The notes: generated by a model from the sequence alone, not told the origin. Counted from the first letter of the stretch, positions 22,001 to 32,642 are shown. The stretch: 64,000 nucleotides of DNA from Triangularia verruculosa (GCA_033296885.1 MU864033.1:1-64000); one strand, 5' to 3'. Numbers and translations: made by a program.

Positions 22001-24387
22001 GCAGGGGCTTCCGCCATAGAGATATCGCCAAGCTCCTCTGGTTTGACCCCAGGGGTTACTGACTGCGCTTGGTCGGTTGTTGCAGGAGCTTCATATACAG
22101 GCTGTGCATCACTTTGGAGTGATATTGGGGGTGGTGGCAGTGGAAGCTCTGCGGCAGTGCCGTTCACTTGCGGCAGTGGTTTGCCAGCAGTTCCAAATCC
22201 TTCGACGGTCTTTGGCATCTCATCTGAGACCTGTGCCGACACAATACTCTGTGGCTTATCCCCTCCAACAGTGTCTGCGGCGGTAGTCTCCAAGACAGGC
22301 GTTGTTGAATCCCGCATCTCACTTTCGACTTCCTCGGCTCGCGCAATAACATCTGAAGGACCAGTTTCGGCCATCTCCACATCTTCATCAGCCTCAACCT
22401 TGGCTTCCTCTGGTGCAGCTTCAACCTCGAGCTTCTTTAACTCAGATTTCTTGAAGAAGAGCGACAGCAGCCCAGCAGGTTCATCGTCTGACTCTTCGCT
22501 GTCTTCCTCATCCGAACCATCGTCTGAGTCTTCTTCAGTTGAACCAAGGTCGTCATCCATGTCGACAGATTCATCGCTGGTATCCATATCCGTCGGGCCG
22601 CCGCGAGGAGTATCGGCCGGTGTTGTCCCCTCGTCAAGTTTTGATTCGTCAGCCTCTTCGGACTCCAATACCGGAAGGTTGGCATATTTCTCGCGCAGTT
22701 GTTCTTGCGTCAAACCTTCATCGGACAAAACGGATTCTTTGTCATCTTCGTCTTCTGAGGATGTCATGTTGCTTTCATCATCAGCTTCTGAACCATCATC
22801 CGAGTTAGCATCCTTGGAGCCCTCGTCGTCATCCAAATCAGAATCCATGTCTTCGTCATCATCTTCGTCCTCATCTGAGAGCTCTTCGACGTCGTATTGT
22901 GCTTGCCTAGCCTGCAGCTTCTGCTCGGAGAGGTTGACTGCTTGGTTCAGCGCAGCTTTGACGCGCCGTTGCTCTTCAGCCTCCCACTCCACAAGCCGTC
23001 GACGATTGACCTCTAATCTGACGTTCTCCCATGTTCCTACTATTGCCTTCCCTACTTGCCGCCATCTTGCCTTGCTCTTCTCTCGCTCCTCAAACTCAAT
23101 CTCTTCAGCTGTCTTGGGCTGCGGGTTTCGCCTCCTCCACTCGGCCTCACATGCGATGGCAATGCGCTTGGCCGTGAGACGGTGCCGCTGTTGCTCATTA
23201 AGCATCAGCTTGCGAAAGTTGCTCATAGCCCTCGTCATATGATCCAAGTGTGCCCATTGCCTTGGCGGCTCTTCCACTGCTTCTGGTTCGAACACTGAGC
23301 ATCGCTCCTCTGCCAGCAGCCCGCCAGGCTCGACCTCCTTCTCTACCCGCAGTATGACGGAGGCATCCTCCTGTACGAGGTTATCAGTGTATCGAGGACC
23401 ATCTTCGGCGGAGATGAGGAGTCCACCTTCTTCGACGGGGATATTGGCCGCTCGCACGATATAATCCTCGAATGACGGGCCGAGCTTGGGTCGTAGGTTT
23501 GCCTGGTCTCGATGAACCAACGGCAACTCAGTTAGAGGTGGACGGCGTAGTTTTATACGCGGGGTAATACGTGTAGCGCCAGGCGAGATGCTGCCACCTT
23601 CATCGTCATTGTCTCTGTGGCGACGCGTTGAGCGGCGTGTGCCAAGTGATTGCTTGGTAGGTGTGGTAGGCCGCTTTGGGGATGTGGATCGTCGACGACC
23701 TCGTGCACTCGACCGGACTTCTTGGGTCAACGATTTTCGTGGCGGAGGTTTGGATGTGGTTGCCTTGGAAGTTGCGTGTTTGCCGGCGGGTGTCGGACGC
23801 TTCGATGCGCCCCCCGAAGCGGGGGTTGAGCTGTTTGCACTTCCAATACCATTAGCCTGCCCACGTCCTCTCCGCGGAGGACTGGCTTGATTCTTTCCCC
23901 GCGTTGTCCGCTTGTCTCCAGCTTGCAGCTCCAAGGGGAGCAGGTTGATGCGCCCTGATTTGCGACGACCATCCTCTGCCATAAACCTGGTTGGACCTTC
24001 GGCTTCTACCTTCTTCCACGGCGGGGATTCGATCTTGGGCTTGCGAATAGTGTTGTTGGGGGTCGTGTCTCGCACTCTTCGTCTCTTCGCAGGCGGGCCA
24101 TCGTCGTTGGTGGTGGGAGTGCCGTGTGTGTGGTCGGTGCCGTTGATTTTGGGGGCCTGGTTGATGGCATTCTGTTTTATCTGATCGAGCTTGGCCAGGA
24201 CCTGTTCATCATCTTCGAATTCACTAATTCCGCTAGATGAATCCCTAGCCTCTGGCGTGTCGAGGTCGAGATCGACGGGCACGGGATGGGTGGTGGACGG
24301 TTCGTCATGGTGGTGGTGGCCATTATTGTCGCCGTTAGTGGCAGGCGGAAGAGCGTGTGTTGGGCTCGGCGACGCGATCTCTGTCAT
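19072..24387 (-). CDS. SWR1: SWR1-type chromatin-remodelling ATPase
   Basis: A single exon of 1771 residues, within the usual length of fungal Swr1. The N-terminal 350 residues are basic and disordered (Swc2/histone-binding side). The HSA domain lies at about 377-474 (starts QWAHLDHMTRAMSNFRKLM), and a long acidic Asp/Glu/Ser region at about 495-650. The Snf2 ATPase follows: ILADEMGLGKT near residue 909, DEAH near 1006, TGTPLQNN, then a long insertion between the two lobes. The second lobe has STRSGGLGINLTGADTV and DRAHRIGQT near 1551. The split ATPase with the long insert marks the SWR1/INO80 group; the HSA and acidic arms favour SWR1. It replaces nucleosomal H2A-H2B with H2A.Z-H2B. The C-terminus is very basic (KKSKKKGKDTRKR). 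It is divergent from the complex I gene at 24936. Confidence 0.96.
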   Translation of the reverse strand: MTEIASPSPTHALPPATNGDNNGHHHHDEPSTTHPVPVDLDLDTPEARDSSSGISEFEDDEQVLAKLDQIKQNAINQAPKINGTDHTHGTPTTNDDGPPAKRRRVRDTTPNNTIRKPKIESPPWKKVEAEGPTRFMAEDGRRKSGRINLLPLELQAGDKRTTRGKNQASPPRRGRGQANGIGSANSSTPASGGASKRPTPAGKHATSKATTSKPPPRKSLTQEVRSSARGRRRSTSPKRPTTPTKQSLGTRRSTRRHRDNDDEGGSISPGATRITPRIKLRRPPLTELPLVHRDQANLRPKLGPSFEDYIVRAANIPVEEGGLLISAEDGPRYTDNLVQEDASVILRVEKEVEPGGLLAEERCSVFEPEAVEEPPRQWAHLDHMTRAMSNFRKLMLNEQQRHRLTAKRIAIACEAEWRRRNPQPKTAEEIEFEEREKSKARWRQVGKAIVGTWENVRLEVNRRRLVEWEAEEQRRVKAALNQAVNLSEQKLQARQAQYDVEELSDEDEDDDEDMDSDLDDDEGSKDANSDDGSEADDESNMTSSEDEDDKESVLSDEGLTQEQLREKYANLPVLESEEADESKLDEGTTPADTPRGGPTDMDTSDESVDMDDDLGSTEEDSDDGSDEEDSEESDDEPAGLLSLFFKKSELKKLEVEAAPEEAKVEADEDVEMAETGPSDVIARAEEVESEMRDSTTPVLETTAADTVGGDKPQSIVSAQVSDEMPKTVEGFGTAGKPLPQVNGTAAELPLPPPPISLQSDAQPVYEAPATTDQAQSVTPGVKPEELGDISMAEAPAVLEASVGPPTAPSQHHSPETEPMTAGHSLSRSQSPRTSDDTKPTEAETPASTSQVEPTTADSRELSPQQDTPKTEIPFLLRGTLREYQHHGLDWLAALYANNTNGILADEMGLGKTIQTIALLAHLACHHEVWGPHLVIVPTSVMLNWEMEFKKWCPGFKILTYYGNQEERKRKRQGWTNDDVWNVCITSYQMVLQDQQVFRRRRWHYMILDEAHNIKNFKSQRWQTLLGFNTHARLLLTGTPLQNNLTELWSLLYFLAPPENGEGGFVDLREFHNWFSRPESQILESGREQLDDEARAIISKLHKVLRPYLLRRLKADVEKQMPAKYEHVEFCRLSKRQRELYDGFLSRADTRETLSSGNYMSIINCLMQLRKVCNHPDLFVDRPIMTSFRMQRSVAADFEINERVVRKKLLTEKLMSTVSLSFLNMIPTQYEDMSASHADRIAQLSTLRVFPDLRDAQKIRANNAYHNLDPSSVKSNIVYLESAARWGRFEELQHCVYLNALRRQQRPIYGKRLVELLTLDTHRRPYKQRPKLPQKIMSWFEEDLHFLHSAIPTLQQRAESMETTITKFACVTPAVVTGDLNKYLLGEKGIQAFEEADLRLSAPVKYAPYMPKERPVDPWHEARMRLSIQFPDKRLLQYDCGKLQALDKLLRRLQAGGHRALIFTQMTKVLDILEQFLNIHGHKYLRLDGATKVEQRQILTDRFNHDTRITCFILSTRSGGLGINLTGADTVIFYDQDWNPAMDKQCQDRAHRIGQTRDVHIYRLVSEHTIEANILRKASQKQMLDDVVIQEGEFTTDYFNKISVRDVITTSGEICANENDVAANAAMDRVLGGVESTNPRNVGRVLEQAEDKEDVAAARVAEKEIQEDEADFSEQQPSGVSSARNGTPREGTEPPASAKTKPSGLGLFTESAADGDVATEEKEVDYNAWGERMQTIDDYMLKFMTVALEGTPLDLPKDQKKSKKKGKDTRKR

Positions 24388-24935
24388 AGTAACAAGGGAC
24401 GGCGCGAGGCAAAGAAAGCCGAGAACTCGACGAAACTGGCATCTGGCAGGCCGAAAAAACGGTCAGGAGAACGGGACGGTCGCGAGGAATCTCGTGTCAA
24501 AATTTCAGCATGTCCAGGCCGCTGTGGTGCTTGCTGCGGCGTGAAAAGTGTCGAAAAAGCCCGTCGTCAGCAAAACTTTGAGAGCCGACAAAAAATTCCA
24601 ACTCACGACCAAGCCTGACTGAAAGGCGATTGCCGCGGCCGCTCCAGTGAGGGCGCGCCGTGGCTTGGCCTCTGCTCTGCTTTTGGTGGGCTGCGTGCAT
24701 TGTTGCCTGAGGTGTCCACTTTGACACCTCTGAACCACAGAATCCAGCCAATCACAGCACCCACAGCTCCAACCACAGGCGAGGCCAAACCTCCGGGGAG
24801 AGCTTCGCTTCGAAACTCAATCGTCATCAATCAGACCTCACCTCACACTATCGCATTGCGGCACCCCCAACGCCACGGCATGTTACCAATTACTCTCCCC
24901 TCCCATATACAGACATGCTAACACTCTACACACAG
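24388..24935. promoter_or_regulatory. Divergent promoter, SWR1 / complex I subunit
   Basis: 548 bp separate the two start codons, which point away from each other, so both genes must be driven from here. Just before the complex I ATG the sequence reads GCTAAC then ACACAG, an excellent branch site and acceptor, so its 5' UTR may contain an intron. No TATA box was seen on either side. Confidence 0.6.
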
Positions 24936-25584
24936 ATGCTCTCCAGTAGGATTGTGCGGGCAGCGCCCCTCCGGACTGCCGCGCTGGCGGCTCGTCGACT
25001 CCCCCTCATTCAGACCCGAACTTTCTTCCCCGAGTCCATGGTCGGCCGCACCAAGGTCGACGAGAAGTACCCTGACTCCGACTACCCGAACCTTACTTCG
25101 GCCGAGGATCCCGACATGGTGCGTTACGGAGGTGGAGGAGAGGCCGTGGGTTGAGAGAGGCATGGAGAAGCTGACTGGAGCGCAGAACGGCGGCTATATC
25201 AACCCTCCCCGCGTCAAACGCCAATTCCGTGACCCTCACGCCGACTGGTGGGACAAGCAGGAGCGCAGGAACTTTGGCGAGCCGGTGCACGAAGACAACG
25301 ATATTCTGGGCATTTTCTCCACCTACGAGTACACATGGATAAGCCCTGGTAAGGGCCTAGCGCAGATTGGCGCTTTCGTTGTGGTCTTCCTCGGCGTTCT
25401 CTTCGGGGTGAAGCAGGTCTACCCCGACCGTATCAGCTACCCCAGAGAGTTTGAGGGCGGTTTGGTCAGGGAGCTTGGTGGAGAGGGTGCTATCCGCGTA
25501 AGTGATAATGTTGGGATCCCAACATGTCCCAGTTATGCTAACGCGTAAGAACAGGCCAGAATGGAAGGTGACGAGGACCCTTAA
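24936..25584 (+). CDS. NDUFB8: Complex I accessory subunit ASHI/NDUFB8
   Basis: Exons 24936-25118, 25186-25497 and 25555-25584, all phase 0, give 174 residues. The introns are 67 and 57 nt (branch CTGAC and CTAAC). The first join yields DPDM-NGGYINPP and the second IR-ARMEGDEDP. An N-terminal mitochondrial targeting sequence (Arg/Ala-rich, no acidic residues for about 30 positions) is followed by the family core RQFRDPHADWWDKQERRNFG and the block EPVHEDNDILG. Then come one membrane segment (about 130-150) and YPDRISYPREFEGGL. It is an accessory subunit of the membrane arm of NADH:ubiquinone oxidoreductase in the inner mitochondrial membrane. A second in-frame ATG at 24915 would add seven residues; the intron-acceptor context argues for 24936. 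Confidence 0.93.
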
Positions 25585-26640
25585 AGCTAAAGTAGGGTGT
25601 CGTAAGAGTTGTAAATATCCGGCTAATTGATGGCCTAAGTTGTGCAATTGAGTTCCTTTGTCGAAGAATAACATATTCAACCAGCTGCTCCAGGTTGTCT
25701 CGTGGTCTATTTTAGGCTCTTCCCAGAAGCATAGATGACCAGTTCGATCTGGGTGGCAGTCGATCGGTCATGTCTTCCATTTTTGATGAAGCTCTGGACT
25801 TGGTAAGAGCTTTGATCTGATCCTGCTGGGCATCAGGGGCGTGGAAAGAACTCATGCTCGTCAGGAAAGGTCTGGCCAGCACGCTGATGCCACTTTCTTA
25901 ACCTCTTACAATGCACATAGGACCCGTTGCAGCTTCCCTAAATTACCTGCGCCGTTATAGCCAACGAGTTTCCGCCCTCGAGCAAGCTTTTACTATCTCC
26001 GCTATGGCACCGACAACCCCCTGCTTCCTGCCATCTCTGTCAAACAGTGCTCAACTGAGCTGACAGCCCGCAGCCTTGACGACACTGGCGTATGATCGCT
26101 GTAATTCCAGACCAAGGCAGCAAGGTTGTCCCGCTCCATGCCGCAGCTCCCTCGTCCATTCAGCTGGCGCTGTCACTGCCGCAATAAACAGTTCTGAACT
26201 CAGCACCCGAATCGCCCCATTCTCCGCCAACACGGCACCCAATCGGCATTCCTCGAATTCCACCTTAAGCTCGTCCGGGACCGGGGCCAGCCGAGTCAAC
26301 GCCTTTCCAGCCTTCCAGTATCTTCTCAGAGAAAGTAACAGGCACCCTAGGCCCTTCACCCGGCAACTACTCAATGATACCTGTTGGTGCGGACCCACCA
26401 TCTTGCAGGGCGGCCACGAAGTGACGTTGCCGATGCTATGATATTAGCCATTTCCACCCGCAACTCTCTTTTGGGTTTCCTTGGAATCGGCAGCCTTGGT
26501 GGCTGCAGAATCGACCTCGACAGTTTTCTCTTTTTCTTGCTTCTCTCTTGGAACCAGTTCCATTTCTCTCCATTATCATTGAACAAGTCTTAGCAGGCCC
26601 TCTTCTCAACAGCCCATCCTCCCCTGCGAACTTCCCCAAA
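25585..26640. other. Intergenic, no gene seen
   Basis: The stretch holds the 3' UTR of the complex I gene and the promoter and 5' UTR of the next plus-strand gene. Opposed ORFs at 26051-26401 (-) and 26076-26441 (+) are mirror shadows without a family. The last 100 bp are pyrimidine-rich, as is common before fungal start codons. Confidence 0.45.
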
Positions 26641-28417
26641 ATGCGCTACGACGATTGGGATGTCATCCTCTTTCCGACAGGCCGAGACGCCAAGATCCCC
26701 TTCAAGGAATTCAAGGTCGCCTGCCATGCGATCCCCGATGTCGAACTCTCCCACATCCACGGCTCGGCCGGTATGCCAGTGATGACATGTTTTGTCCCGA
26801 GTCTGCCTGCCGGCTCTCCTTTTCAGATATCCCTTCACTGCTGGAGAAACCCCGAGATCAGCCAGTTCACCCGGACATACAGCAAACACATAGAGCTTGT
26901 CAAGTACGAGGCTCGGATTCTCGTCGACGGACGATTGGTCGCGTGCGTTTATCGTCGCCGTTGAACAAGCCCCGCTCCTAACTAGCAACTAGTTCGACGG
27001 TTCTCGACCGCAAAGTCAATGGCCCACATCTTATCACCAGCACATTTGGTTTGTTGCGTGTGCCACCTCCAACGAGTTTGTCATGTAGTAACATGTTTGG
27101 ATAGAATTCACCAAGACTGGCGAGCTCGAGCGACTCAAATTCCCGCCTTTTCGCCGGGAACTGATTTACCAGAACCACTGGAGTCCCGCCGACGATACTG
27201 GTCGCATCAAAATCATCATTAGCGAAGGCTTTCCCCGGGACTCACTGTCGGTCCCCATTGAGAGGGTCAAAAATGTCGTGGCATTTTCCTTTCAACATGC
27301 TCCCCTCGGTTCGTCTCCTCCCACCCCTATCATCGACAAGGGCTAATATGATGGCGCAGAGATTCTTGAGACCAATGGCATAGCATGGCCCAACCCTTCT
27401 ATGTGGCGACGCCCTCCCGCAAACTCGCCAATGCCTGTGCCCACGTACCAAACTGACGAGGGTGCAGACCTGCACTGCCATTCTCCACGCCGAAAGTCAT
27501 TGCTTCTTCGAAATGTCAAGAGTCAAGGATTTCCTACTCCTCCGGTGCCGAATAGCATATTCCAATCCCAGGCAGCCTCGGGGTTTATGGGTAGCTCTAC
27601 GTTTCCAACCCCGCTGCTGCCTCGTACCAACACAGCTGCAGTGAACACGTATGCCGACCCCTTTCAAACATCTTCAGCGTACATGGATTGGGTCAACTCC
27701 ATGACCTCTATCCCCACGAGCGGACAGTCGAGCGATTCAATCAACTCGTTCAAGCCTTTCTGGCCCAGCTCGACTATTCACCCGCGCAAGCACACAAGTG
27801 ACGTCAGCATGCCGGACTACGGTGCTGTTATGGACGAGATTGACGGCATGAAAGTCCCTACCAACACGCCCACAACCTTGGATTTGGATCAACACCAATA
27901 TCACTTGCCTCAGCACCGGCATGACGCGTCTTTGCTACCCCCGACACTTGCATCCAGCTTGACACAGTCACTCTTGAACCAGCCAATTCCGCTTCCATCA
28001 TCGGAAGTCAAGTCTCGGAAGGAGACACGACACCACTTGGGGCTGGCGGATCCTAACACATTGGACACGCCTATTCCGGGCGCAAGAACCGCAGCCTGCA
28101 ACTCTTCGCGGTCATCCTCGGCGGCATCATCAAATGGCGACGCTGGGGCCCGTGGAGCCTTGTTTTTCAGTGGAAGCGATAAGGTGGAAAACTGTGCACC
28201 ATCAGCAGTTCCCGACCAGCCACTTTTCTCTAGCAGTTCAAGAAGCACTTCAGTCGGTGAACTTTGTTACGGTAGCGGTATGAAGAGGAACAGGACTTTT
28301 ACGCCTGCGAGTGCGAGGGCCATTGATGATGAGGATGAACCAAGGAGGGCCAGCCCCTGTGTCAGGATTGGGGGATTCGGTAGTGACATCGATACACCTG
28401 GCACGTCAGTGGCATGA
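26641..28417 (+). CDS. Hypothetical protein, conserved-looking N-terminal domain
   Basis: Exons 26641-26942, 26993-27048, 27105-27308 and 27360-28417, with introns of 50, 56 and 51 nt, keep frame to give 539 residues. The first 200 residues look like one folded beta-rich domain spread over exons 1-3 and the start of exon 4: MRYDDWDVILFPTGRDAKIP, then DGRLVASTVLDRKVNGPHL, FTKTGELERLKFPPFRREL and IERVKNVVAFSFQHAP. The remaining 340 residues are Ser/Pro/Thr-rich and probably disordered, and contain a KRNR cluster near the end. I do not recognise the family and assign no function. The splice model is supported by the unbroken codon pattern in small exons 2 and 3. Confidence 0.8.
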
Positions 28418-29372
28418 ATAGAGAGGTGCTGGAGGGTTGCCATTACATAATCAGCATGGTTTTATGTTAGGTCATGTAGTGCTTCTTTATGCGTGGACGG
28501 GCTAGCATTGGGGCATGATATCTGCGCTTGCCATGGTTACGCCTGACGAGTATCCTTCGGGGGTTAAGATTAATGAAATCATTGGGGCATGGATAGGAAA
28601 ACGGCGGCTGGGGTTAATTTTGTATGTTTATGACACATTCAATCAAGTTGGATTCCCCTCCATGATACCGATCGACGCGCTGGACGAAAAGCGAGCAACT
28701 GCTGCGCAAAAGCCAGGCCTTTGATGATAGTGAAGAGGTATTAAAAAGATAGTCAACAGGCGTTCAAATGCCTTATGGAGGGCAAACCAAAGCCATTTCC
28801 CCGAAACTCTGTTGTGTTGAGAATCGCTGTTGCTGTCCTCAGACGCTGCTACCATGGATGTCTATCGCTAAAGAACGAAACAAAGGCGGGTTTGTTTTCA
28901 CGACGAAACTTAGGGTCTCAGTAAGTCTACAAAGGAGATCCTTTCTGACACAATGGATATGGGCTTACGGGATCGAGCGGGGGCGAGTGATACCTGATGC
29001 TGTGACGAGTAACGAAGGTAGCGTAGGCGATAAGTTGGACAGGATGTTTTAAGATGTCTTAGGATGTCTAAGATGTTGTGAATACTGGTGGAGCAGAGCA
29101 AGTCTGCGGGGCAAGGCGGCTACCAGCCAACTCAGAAAAGAAAAGCCCTGGAAGCCTGCTCGAGCAGGGTTTGGTCACCAAACATCTGTGCAGTTTGAAC
29201 CGGGCATCGAGGGGCTGTTAATCAGTGTATTGTTGAACAAGCTACGGCTGGGACCTGGCTGTGGGAAGTGTCGGAAAGGAAGGTCTTCTGAGGAAATGAT
29301 GGGGGAACCTCAAGGAATGTTTGACTGACATGGAAGAAAGAAAAGATATGCTTGTTGCATAAAAGCCGTTGA

Positions 29373-29386
29373 CGTACCTAGGTACG
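29373..29386. repeat. Palindrome CGTACCTAGGTACG
   Basis: A perfect 14-bp inverted repeat centred on CCTAGG, about 600 bp upstream of the phiA start. It is one of several TACCTAGGTA-like sites in gene-free parts of this window. Function unknown. Confidence 0.7.
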
Positions 29387-29837
29387 CAGTTTAGAATAGG
29401 AAGTTGTTTCGGTTCCACGCCGAATGCTCCATAGGTACACTTGTCGGCAGCGAGCGGTGTAGTTTACGTAAATATAAAATACTACGTTGATGTATCCATA
29501 CAGCTTGTCCCGTGATCGAATCATCCGCAGCCGCCAGGCGAGCGGGCCAGCAAATAGGTAGGCATTGGCATGTGTAGGGGGCACGCAGTGGCAAAATACG
29601 AGCGCGGGTGGGCCTTGTTCCCACTGTACCACCCGATCTTGATGCAAGAGTCGCACTGAGCACCGAATGGGGTTTAACTCGCTAGTGCTCGTGTTCTTGG
29701 AATCGCTTGCTGGGCAGTGTTCTGCGGATCTAAAAACCTCGTATACTACGCAGATCCTCTTGGGCTTGGTGGCCAATTGGCATCAATACGACAAATGGAG
29801 ATGGAGAGGCTGGAGACGATGATGCTGGGTTGTGATG

Positions 29838-29845
29838 GTATAAAA
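29838..29845 (+). promoter_or_regulatory. TATA box of phiA homologue
   Basis: TATAAAAG lies 139 bp before the first base of the start codon. A consensus TATA box at this distance suits a strongly expressed, regulated cell wall protein gene. The assignment rests on sequence and position only. Confidence 0.55.
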
Positions 29846-29983
29846 GGGACGGGAAGCTGATGTTTGCTGGGTTTTTAATCTACCATCATCATCATCATCA
29901 AGTCAGCTTCTCCCATCGACAGCTTTTGATTATATCTTCGATCAATACCTACGTCACAACTCCACAACCAACAAACAAACACA

Positions 29984-30621
29984 ATGCAGCTCACCACCGT
30001 CGTCCTGTCCCTCTTCGCCGCCGCGGCCTCGGCCGGGTGCGTCCCCCGCGACACCGCCCCTCGCAAGTTCGGCATCATGTCCCTTCGCTCGGCCTCCCCG
30101 GTGCACTTCGGCACCGCCGGGGCGTCCAAGAACAAGCTCGTCTTGAACCTCCCCGAGGACCAGCTCGACGCCGAGTGCACCGACGGCGTTGCTAGGAGAG
30201 ACGCGGTTTTCTACATCAAGGACGGGGAGCTGTATCTTTACGGTCCCGAGGACGGCAAGGTGCAGTCGTTCTTTACCGACAGGTCTGGCATGGGTAGGTA
30301 CCACCGCAGTTTCTCAGCTGTCATGATACTTTTGCTAACACATGGGATGCAGGCCAGGGTGTTCTTCAGTACTACAACAAGGGCGAGCAGGGTCTGGGCA
30401 GGAACTTTGAGGTGAAGGGTTGGGCACTTGATGAGAACGACAACCTTACGTTCAACGGGTCTGGTCTGATCGCTTGCCCCAGTGAGGATGGGCCGTGGTA
30501 CGTGTGGGTTTCGGCTGGGGTTAACAAGCCGGCTGGTCAGGAGGGCTGCTTGGGCTTCTCGGCGAGGACGATTGACACTGTTGAGCCTGTGCAGTGCACT
30601 TATAGCAGCTACTCTGCTTAA
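29984..30621 (+). CDS. phiA: PhiA-type secreted cell wall protein
   Basis: Exons 29984-30293 and 30353-30621, with a 59-nt intron (GTAGGT ... GCTAAC ... GCAG), give 192 residues. A signal peptide covers about residues 1-17 (ending ASA). The mature protein follows the PhiA pattern: FGIMSLRSASPVHF near the start, DRSGMGQG at the exon join, GWALDENDNLTFNGSG, then WYVWVSAG and CLGFSARTI. In Aspergillus, PhiA is a cell wall protein needed for proper phialide and conidium formation and is also abundant in culture fluid; homologues are known as IgE-binding secreted proteins. Here a wall or sporulation role is inferred from the family. A TATA box and long 5' flank suggest strong regulated expression. 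Confidence 0.9.
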
Positions 30622-30807
30622 GACGTTTGCGCGGAAGGATTTTCTAGTCGCGAGTTTTGAGCCGAGTTAGGTACCTATATACGGATGAGGCGCTATTTGA
30701 GTTTGGTGGCTAGAGGACTAGAGAGATGTGTAAATGATTCACTATAGACTGGTTGTAATTTGAGTTCAACGCGTACCTCGGTACTTATTCTTCTCCGAAT
30801 CCTGCTG

Positions 30808-32362
30808 CTACTTGGCTGTTACACCCGTACTACTTGATGACTTTGAAGACGGAGGTGGCAGAACATATGGCTCACACCCTCCAGTAATCGAGTTCTTTGC
30901 GTAGTCATAGTATAGCTCTTTCTCTAATTCCAGTTTTGGAACGCCCGCCTCCTCGAGCCATCGTTTCAGCGTCCGGACATATTTTAGTTCTATCTTCTTG
31001 AAACCGAGGTAGAAGGTCTCTGCGCTGCAGGCTTCGTGAACCTCGAGCTCTCGTGGCTGCTTCCTCACGCGCACACCCATGGACAGACCGGTTAGTCTGT
31101 TCAATTTCATGCAGTAGGCCACGGTCAAGGTTACGCTTTCGATGATGCGGAAGGGCATGTAGAGCGTCCTGGTTTTTGACTTGAAGAGGATGCCAGCTGA
31201 GTAAACTTTGAGGTTGCCTAGTTGATGTCAGTTGTGTTCAGGTCCAGGACTGCAAAGCGAGAGAGAGGACATACCGTTTGGCTTTCCCTTCAGCTCTGGG
31301 GCAGATCCCAGCGTAGCTTGCACTTCGGCCCTCAGCGACTTTGTGAACTCATCAATCACGTCAAGCTTCTGCACCTTCTTCTGATATGGCTCCAGCGCTT
31401 CATTCAAGGCCTCTTCCAGAACATCCACACACAGCAGCTCACTGAGCGCCTTCTTGTCTTTACTCGCCTCCTCAACTCTCTTGGCTGCTTTGCCCCCCAG
31501 CGTCACCTGTGACTTTTCTCTCCCCATAGATGTTCCCGTCCAGCTGAACGAGACCATCTCTGGCAGTGACCACCGAACCGGTTGAGCACCGACGGCGTCG
31601 GAGGGGACAATGAGAATATTCCAAGCTTCTCTTTGGATGGATTTCCCGCGCAGGATGAAGATATCCTCTGTTCCACCATCAGTCAAAGGGGCTACTTAAG
31701 AGGAGGATAGGAGTAAGTGACTTACCAACATGTCTCAACGGAAACAAAAACACATCCTGCGCCTGCCCAAGCTCATCCATCATCTCCTCTTCGCCCGGCT
31801 GCACGCCCTCTGGCAGTCCCTTCAACCTGATCGCGCCACCCAATGGTTGATCAGGCGCCGCAGCGATGACCTCAACCTTCATCTGCCCCTGGATGGGCGC
31901 TTGAGAAGCGACATATCCCGCCGTCCCCAGCAGCAGCTCACCAGCCGTGATCCCCTTGAACTCTGGCAGGGGAACCCCCTGGAAATACTGTCTCTGCCAT
32001 TCTCGAGACAAATCGCCAGGGGTTTTGGCGCGTTTGGCTGGTGCTTTCGGTTGTGCGGATGAGGGCGGGCTTTTTCTCTTTGCTCCGGCGCCTGGTGGCT
32101 CCGTTGACTCCGTTGACTTTCCATCTGGCTCTGACTTTAAGTCAGGGTCTGTTTGTGGTTCCGCGGTGGAGGCGCTGTTGGATAATACTGTTGGTACCGC
32201 GGCATGCACCACAAGTTTTGTTGGTGCAGCTGCAGGACGGGGATCGGCATGCTGCACAGGACTCTGGGTTACATCCGCGACTTCCTCCCCCTTCGCTTGC
32301 TCACGTCTCGGATCCGGAGCTGGGTCGTTATCAACGGGATTGATAAGATTGGCGATATCCAT
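30808..32362 (-). CDS. Hypothetical protein, possibly nuclear
   Basis: Exons 32362-31726, 31667-31275 and 31217-30808, with introns of 58 and 57 nt, give 479 residues in frame. The N-terminal 110 residues are Pro/Glu-rich and disordered, and are followed by two Lys/Arg clusters (AKRKSPPSSAQ and PAKRAKTP) that resemble a bipartite nuclear localisation signal. The remainder looks folded: LFPLRHVGEDIFILRGKS at the first join, a Lys-rich helical stretch (about 275-310), and a C-terminal part with GNLKVYSAGILFKSKTRTLY at the second join. The last 15 residues are Ser/Lys-rich. I do not recognise a family. The same-strand gene upstream starts its 3' end 280 bp away. Confidence 0.75.
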
Positions 32363-32642
32363 TTTTTAGTCTTCAGCTCTCTGACAAGAAACGTGAGAGT
32401 TTGAGACATGCAAGAGTGGAACTTGACGACGTGTTCAAAACGCGTTCATCATCAGCTGGACTGCCGCTAGCGTCATCTCCACTGTCTTGCAGGGGGGGGT
32501 CAGGCTGTGTTACCATTAACCCCAACCCTCAGAAATAATCGAAAAGAACTGATCTATTTGTCCACTCAACTTGGAGATAAGCGCGGCTCAAAGTTATACA
32601 AGATCATTTCAGCGCCTTGGGCGGAGAAGAAGTTGTTGGATC

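Larger units (their letters stand above)
28418..29983. other. Intergenic, long 5' flank of phiA homologue
   Basis: No gene recognised. ORFs at 28515-28724, 28768-29052 and 29378-29776 lack family features. The flank contains a TACCTAGGTA palindrome (29373-29386) and a TATA box (29838-29845), and CT/CAT-rich DNA just before the ATG. Such a long upstream region suits a highly regulated secreted-protein gene. Confidence 0.45.

Noticed and set aside
22017..23242. Long serine-rich plus-strand ORF (over 400 codons)
   Set aside because: It is the complement of the acidic Asp/Glu/Ser region of SWR1; GAT/GAA/GAC codons read as ATC/TTC/TCG on the other strand keep it open. An artefact.
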